DNA of 64,000 nucleotides, from the NCBI GenBank assembly GCA_031472005.1, contig PZJY01000008.1, positions 2,625,841 to 2,689,840 of the forward strand, written 5' to 3'. Positions 58,679 to 64,000 of the stretch are shown here, one piece after another. The position numbers and the translations under genes were made by a program. The stretch comes from Tetracladium setigerum. Its lineage: Eukaryota > Ascomycota > Leotiomycetes > Helotiales. The stretch's first letter is position 1; every line of letters begins with the position of its first letter. The notes below the pieces were generated by a model. The model was given only the letters and a program-made list of their open reading frames with translations. It made no database searches and was not told the origin of the DNA.

Positions 58679-60492
58679 ATGCGTCTGCTATACTATGACA
58701 GCAATGGCGATTTAAGCTTGGCCGAAGTCTTCAAGAACGCTATACCCAAGTATGCAATACTGTCGCACACATGGGAAGGGGAAGAGGTTACCTTTGACGA
58801 TTTGCAGAAGAGAACTGGCACGAATAAGGCTGGTTATAAGAAGATACGATTCTGCGCAGAACAGGCTAAGCGTGATGGCTTGCAATACTTTTGGGTTGAC
58901 ACTTGTTGTATCGACAAATCGAGTAGCGCTGAGCTTTCAGAAGCTATTAACTCTATGTTTGAATGGTACAAGCAGTCTTCATTGTGCTACGCGTATCTCT
59001 CGGACGTGGTTTTGGACTCTTTCGTAGAGACTTTCCCACAAAGTCGGTGGTTCAAACGTGGTTGGACATTACAAGAGCTGATTGCGCCGGAAACGGTTCG
59101 TTTCTTCGATGTTACTTGGGAAGACTTAGGAAGTAAGACGGACACAGAACTTTGTGAAATAATTGCAAGCATTACCTCAATCCCTAAAGGTGTCTTGCAA
59201 AACCCACATGAGCTTCCTTTCTATTCGGTTGCTCAGCGCATGTCCTGGGCAGCAGGGCGAGAGACCACACGACCAGAAGATACAGCTTATTCGCTTCTTG
59301 GAATTTTTCGGATTCACATGCCCCTCCTTTATGGAGAACGGACAGGAGCATTCATTCGCCTGCAGGAGGAGATCATAAAAACCTCCGCAGATGACTCTAT
59401 CCTTGCATGGGGACTCGAAACTCAACCACCTAATACTCTGGATTTACCGGAAGGAGTGGCTGAAGCGTGTTCCCACGGGTGGGTTAGCCATGGCCTCCTT
59501 GCAAAATCGCCCGAGGACTTCAAGAATTGTGGCATAGTCCAGTACAATGTGCATCCAAGCTCAGCATATACGATGTCAAACTTTGGGCTGGAAATTCAAC
59601 TCCTTTGTGCTTCTGGCGACATATGGAGCGAGGATTTTGGCGATGAAGCTGCAGACAAAGATGAAGAAGGTTTGACCACGCACACGGGCGGTGTTGGCCT
59701 GCTCCGTTGCACGGGAAGTAATGGTACTGAGTTCCTCGGCATTCTTTTGTCGGAGTTCGGAAATGGCAGCCGTTGTAATCGTGTTGTGACGAATTCCTCG
59801 GAGCATGCGACGGTGCTAGTAAATGCAAGAGTCGCATCCCGAGCAGTAATGCAGAGCATCACTATCAATCATGGTCGCGATTGGGAGATCGAAGAAAGCT
59901 CCCAATATTTATCAACGCAACCGACTCATATCATTTTCAACAACAAGCTCCGCCTCCCTGTTGAGATATTGGGAGTCAATTCATACAGCCTCGAGCCTCC
60001 TTGGGGAAAACCAATCACACATGGGATCCGGTATCACAAATCATTACAATAAAGCTCCCCATTAGTTCTTTTTACGACAGGGAAGAGAAACTCTTTATCA
60101 TTGAATACAAAGTATGCACATCTGAAGAATCCGACTTTAACATGGATGTTGCTAGTTTTTTCATTATCCTTTGGCGCGGGAAAGCGGTAATCAGAAAGAC
60201 GCAACCATTTTCCTCAAGCGAATATGAAGAACTAATGAAGCTACCCTATGATCGATGGAGAGGGCCTCCTGAGATTGGTAACTTCTCGAGTAAGATGTTC
60301 GAAGCAATGGCTGAAAGTGTCACAGTTTGGAACTGGGTGCATACGAGGTTTGAGATGATTATTCGTGTCAAAAAGAGAGAAATTTTGAGAAGTGTCTGTT
60401 TTATCTTGAGTCTCAATCTGACGGATTCTTTATTAGCTATTCACAGTGATGATGGGGAAGTTAGTGCGGAACAGAATCATATGCTAGTCTGA
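58679..60492 (+). CDS. HET-domain protein (HET-E-like N-terminus), one apparent frameshift
   Basis: A single exon. MRLLYYDSNGDLSLAEVF, then the HET blocks KYAILSHTWEGEEVTFDDL (residues 24-42), QYFWVDTCCIDKSSSAELSE (about 71-90), CYAYLSDV and SRWFKRGWTLQELIAPETVR (about 120-139), followed by MSWAAGRETTRPEDTAYSLL and MPLLYGERTGAFIRLQEEII. This is the subclass fused to NACHT-WD repeats in HET-E/HET-D, but here the C-terminus is a non-repeat region of about 300 residues. The frame changes at 60003-60010 (G4A4; EPPWGK | TNHTWDPVSQ); one extra base extends it to 60492 (about 604 residues). Otherwise it stops at 60052 (457 residues). A role in allorecognition cell death is expected from the family. 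Confidence 0.85.
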
Positions 60493-60501
60493 TAAGCAAA
60501 T

Positions 60502-60943
60502 TGTTACGAACGTGACTTCTACTCACGTGAGGAGCCTGAGGCTCGGGAGCAGTATAGTAGTCAATAAGCTTAGTGGCTTGTTATTACTACTCCACAAAGA
60601 ACTCTAGTAACCTAGTTAGTCATAGGAACGATCATTAATAGTTACTTAAGTAATCACGTGATAGAGTCCGCTAAGTAAGAGTCTAATTAATAGAGTCGGA
60701 CTCTAATATCTAAGACTCTATAGTTCGGGACTTTAATACCACGAAGGGATTTATATAAGAAGTAGTAGTATTTCATTAAATAAGAGCTTCGTGCTTAACT
60801 TAATATTTAAATTAGGATTATATATTATTAATATTAGCTTATTCTTACTTATAATTACCTTAATAATTAACTTCCTTACTTTAACTAGTAAATAAACCCT
60901 CGACTTCGACCTCACTTTAATTAATGGAATCGGAACCGTGACA
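60502..60943 (+). mobile_element. LTR of a Ty3-like retrotransposon (element A)
   Basis: Begins TGTTACGAACGTGAC and ends GGAACCGTGACA (TG...CA ends). It is followed by CTTTAAGCACC (primer-site position) and a gag start at 60983. A second copy with the same beginning lies at 61320. It contains ATTAAATAAGAGCTTCGTGC, shared with the second LTR. Confidence 0.6.
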
Positions 60944-60982
60944 CTTTAAGCACCTTTTACTAAAGTAAGAACGATATTAATA

Positions 60983-61318
60983 ATGGCCCTTATAACCGGA
61001 ATTACTAGTAGCACTAACGCTAATGCTAGTAAAACCGACCTCACCCTAACTAATAGCGGTAATCTTAAAAGGAAGGAACCCGAGGACGCCCCTAATATTA
61101 GCGATAAAATGGATATCGACGATAATAATAACTTTAACGACGGGGAAGATAACCTAATTCCTTTTAAGTTAAAAGAAGCTATACGAGTCTCTTAACCCGA
61201 TAAGTTTAACGGCACTCGTAAGAGTTTAAACTCGTTTATCCTTTAAATAGAAATTTACTTCTCTTTTAATAAGGATAAATTCGTTACTATTTATATTAAG
61301 AGCCTTTACGCGGCCTCT
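60983..61318 (+). pseudogene. 5' gag fragment of element A
   Basis: MALITGITSSTNANASKTDL opens a frame whose later part, after TAA at 61195, reads PDKFNGTRKSLNSFIL, stop, IEIYFSFNKDKF: the N-terminal region of fungal Ty3-type Gag. The stops fall where CAA/CAG would be expected. The reading is cut off at 61318 by the second element. Confidence 0.6.
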
Positions 61319-61319
61319 T

Positions 61320-61794
61320 GTTACGAACGTGATCCTGGGAGTCAAGTGACCCCCAGGAGCACACTAGATCTTAGGAGCCTAAGGCTCGGGAGCACTATGG
61401 ATCCTAGGAGTAAGGCTCCCAGGAACCACTTTATAAAGAACTCATAAGATTAGTAATAATAGTATTAATTATATAAGTGAAAAGGTAATAGCAAGCTATA
61501 GGTCTAGTCACGTGATTAGGGTCGACATGTGTTTACGCTAAGATATATCGACTCTCAGGGAGTCGATATATCGACGGGTCGATGGCATCGACTTAATCGA
61601 CTTCTCGACTTTAAGAGAACGAAGATTATATATAAGGATAAGATAATTTTTATTAAATAAGAACTTCGTGCTTAACTTAAATTAAATATCTTTTATTTTA
61701 ATAATTAATCTATTACTATACTTATAATCCGCTCTTTATCGACGAATATTAACTTAACTTAATTATTTACTTCCGTGTAAATAATAACCGTTAT
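61320..61794 (+). mobile_element. LTR of a related Ty3-like element (element B)
   Basis: Begins TGTTACGAACGTGATCC and ends about ACCGTTATA, followed again by CTTTAAGCACC. The ending differs from element A (ACCGTGACA) by changes of the RIP type. It shares the AGGCTCGGGAGCA and TAAATAAGAACTTCGTGCTT blocks. It contains a CGACTCTCAGGGAGTCGATA inverted repeat near 61547. Confidence 0.6.
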
Positions 61795-62390
61795 ACTTTA
61801 AGCACCTTCTTTAAAGACTTAACTTATAATATACCACGATATCTTCTTAAGGATTACTTATCGCTACTTTAATTAATAATAACGGGATTTAGTTAGCTTC
61901 GCTAAAAGGGAAGTTACTTAACCTTTATCACGGATAACGTTTTAAGCTCCGAGAATTCCTCACTTAATATAAACTCTATTAAGTATTTAATAAAGATAAG
62001 TTCTTTAGCGCCGCTGAATAAACGATATAAGTCGCTTCGTTCTTACGAGGACTAGCCTTTAACTAAGTCGAGCCTTACTTAAACGACGCGATAGAAAATA
62101 TTAATCCACTTGAACTAGTTAATACCGACGCCGAGCTATTTACTCGCACCTTATTTAACTTATAAGATAGATTTAAATAAGGTATCACTTAGATCTTTAG
62201 AGATTAAGATTAAGAATTTACCGCGGATATTAACTTATAAAAGCTTCGCTAAATAATTATTATTATTAAATACGTCGTTAAGTTTTAACGATTATAAGTT
62301 ATCTTAGCTTAAGATAACACCGCCGCTAATTCTTAATTTTACTCGAGATTAAAAGTCTAATAAGCAAATTACATGTTCCTAAGCGAGCCA
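61795..62390 (+). pseudogene. RIP-decayed gag of element B
   Basis: A frame from about 61925 shows FNKDKFFSAAE, VASFLRGLAFN, VEPYLNDAIENINPLELVNT, DAELFTRTLFNL, DRFK, EFTADINL and IIIIKYVVKF, interrupted by about 14 TAA/TAG stops and no TGA. The stops stand where Gag normally has Gln. It overlaps the same FNKDKF position seen in element A, showing a second copy. No protease, reverse transcriptase or integrase follows. Confidence 0.6.
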
Positions 62391-62455
62391 TGTTTAGGTC
62401 CCGCTGCATCACATCTACGCTAAGACCTCATTAGAATTTCGGAATTTAATTTACT

Positions 62456-62862
62456 TCTAATTCTAAGGAAGCTATTCTCGAAAAGCGACCGATACGCTTT
62501 AGATCATCGCTTAAATTAATCTTAAAACGTAAACTTAGCGTGTTCTAATCGTAATTAAGTCGCTATCGCTTTTTAGTAAGGAAGTGGCTAACTATTCTTA
62601 AAAGCGTAACTTAAGACACCCCGTGACTACTCTTAATATATCGCGATAATAAACTCCTTTCCCTTTAACTTTTATTTATAATTCTAAAGAAGCTATTCTC
62701 GAAAAGCGACTAATACGCTTTAGATTATCGCTCGAATTAATCTTAAAACGTAAACTTAGCGTGTTCTAATCGTAATTAAGTCGCTATCGCTTTTTAATAA
62801 GGAAGTGGCCGACTATTCCTAAAAGCGTAACTTAAGACACCCCGTGACCGCTCCCCTCTTTC
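62456..62862. repeat. Direct repeat, two copies, 221-bp spacing
   Basis: About 180 bases (AAGCTATTCTCGAAAAGCGA through AAGACACCCCGTGACCGCTC) present at about 62460-62640 and again at 62681-62862; GCTATTCTCG starts at 62471 and 62692. The copies differ mainly by C/T and G/A changes. Confidence 0.8.
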
Positions 62863-63895
62863 CTTATTTCTTTTCTTATAATATTATTTATACCTTTTAA
62901 AACTCCCCTCTTTTAACTTTTAATTCTTAACCTTATTTTACTTAATTATTATATATTTAAATATTTCTTTACGTTAAAGGCGCTTTAAAATTAGGCTTAA
63001 TATAATATTCCTTAAGTTCCGAGTAATCTCTTACTATTTCTCTTTTCTAATTCTTTATTAACGTCTTTTTATTATTAAATAGCGATTAAAAAACCTTTAA
63101 TTTATTATCTTTTACGTCTTATATCGCGACCCCTTTTCTCTCTTTAACCTATTATAATGCCCCGTACTCGTTATATATCTACTAAGCGTAAGCTCTTTAA
63201 GCGCACCCGTAAAGCCGCCTAACGAGTTAAAATACGAGCGTAAGGCTTAAGTGGACTTACTTAAAATTAAGGGAATAATAATTATAATTAATAAGCTCCC
63301 CCGGTATTACTAGTAATATTAGCTCCACTTAAGAGTTTAAGAAATAGAAGCCGTATTTAAGTTATTATATAATCGCCTTTAATAACGAGTCTTTAATTAT
63401 TAGCACCTCTTTAAGCCTCTTTTAACTAAGCTCTCTACTCTTTATAAGACCTTAATCGGTCGTAAATCGCTATAGCTTTAACCTCGAAAACCTATCGCCT
63501 TAGAACTTCGCTAATTAAAAAATTAAATCGTCTTATAAGCGTAACCTCCTCTCGAGGTTTAAGAAATATAAGTCGTGTTTAAGTTATTATATAATTAGCT
63601 TTAATAACGAATCTTTAATTATTAATACCTTATTAGGCCACTTTTAATTAAGCTATTATTACTTTATAAGTCTTTACCTAATTAATAATCGGTATAGATT
63701 CGACGTTGAACTTTTACCGCCTTAGACCCTTATTATTCGCGAAGTCGAACCGATTTGTAAGCGTAACGTCTTTAAATAGCGAAAGCCTTCCTTACCGTTT
63801 AAGTACTAGTTCACTTTAAGCGGGGTCCACGTCGGCGACATAAAAGACTCTCTTATAGCCGTTTAACGAAAAAGAATCGGGCCTTACTTAAGCGC
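62863..63895. other. RIP-like subtelomeric DNA, no intact gene
   Basis: AT-rich, with many TA steps and very few CA/TG steps although CG is retained. Frames contain only TAA/TAG stops. A short run MPRTRYISTKRKLFKRTRKA begins at 63156 but is followed by stops. It could be a degraded subtelomeric gene or repeat; no family identified. Confidence 0.6.
63330..63640. repeat. Second direct repeat, two copies, 222-bp spacing
   Basis: TTTAAGAAATAGAAGCCGTA, TTTAAGTTATTATATAAT and AACGAGTCTTTAATTATTAG near 63336-63405 recur at 63558-63628 with scattered transitions. The GAAATA words are at 63341 and 63563. Confidence 0.7.
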
Positions 63896-64000
63896 TAGGG
63901 TTAGGGTTAGGGTTAGGGTTAGGGTTAGGGTTAGGGTTAGGGTTAGGGTTAGGGTTAGGGTTAGGGTTAGGGTTAGGGTTAGGGTTAGGGTTAGGTTAGG
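63896..64000 (+). repeat. Telomere repeat array, (TTAGGG)n
   Basis: About 17 TTAGGG units running to the last base, G-rich strand reading 5' to 3' outward, with one short unit (TTAGG) at the end. Marks the right chromosome end. Confidence 0.98.

Noticed and set aside
63156..63220. Possible histone-like or ribosomal start (MPRTRYISTKRK)
   Set aside because: Basic and short, followed by many TAA/TAG stops in RIP-like DNA; not enough to call.
1..64000. CRISPR arrays, operons or ribosome-binding sites
   Set aside because: The window is eukaryotic (spliced genes, telomere); no regularly spaced repeat-spacer array was seen.

Overview
The window is the right-hand end of a chromosome of a filamentous ascomycete (Pezizomycotina). 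It ends in TTAGGG telomere repeats at 63896-64000. Genes carry short introns (about 45-60 bp) with GTAAGT-like donors and CTAAC/CTGAC branch sites. The content is typical of Pezizomycotina: an AA9 lytic polysaccharide monooxygenase with a CBM1, HET-domain proteins, an RNA-silencing RdRP, a Zn2Cys6 regulator, and RIP-like decay of repeats near the telomere. A leotiomycete is my guess but is not shown by the sequence.

Layout. 1-26.3 kb is mostly conserved chromosomal genes: a tandem-GFA protein (left edge), two conserved proteins of unknown role, a GDT1-type cation transporter, a telobox-like Myb protein, a Vps62-family protein, AA9-CBM1, a decayed secreted/membrane protein, a lipid kinase, a GNAT-like protein, an inositol monophosphatase-family protein and a small membrane protein. 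26.7-31 kb holds a sugar porter lying between two decayed pieces of a type-B carboxylesterase. 31-35 kb is an RNA-dependent RNA polymerase. 37.3-42.7 kb is a single seven-exon gene for a secreted protein of about 1711 residues with Apple/PAN-like modules, a tetrabasic site and a Val/Lys-rich segment. 43.6-50.1 kb groups an alpha/beta hydrolase, a short-chain dehydrogenase relic, a Zn2Cys6 regulator and an NmrA-like protein. 51.6-60.5 kb is a HET island: two HET proteins enclosing a coiled-coil gene and two or three genes of no recognised family. 60.5-63.9 kb is RIP-like, AT-rich DNA with two truncated Ty3-like retroelements and two pairs of roughly 221-bp direct repeats, followed by the telomere.

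A pattern running through the whole window is that many otherwise well-conserved reading frames are broken by what looks like the loss of one base in a short homopolymer (3-7 nt). I count about 18 such sites in 12 genes. The likeliest reading is consensus error in the assembly, so genes with only this defect are listed as CDS. Genes with nonsense codons or large losses are listed as pseudogenes. Exon boundaries were chosen by eye from splice signals and frame continuity; family names rest on motif recognition, not on a database search.
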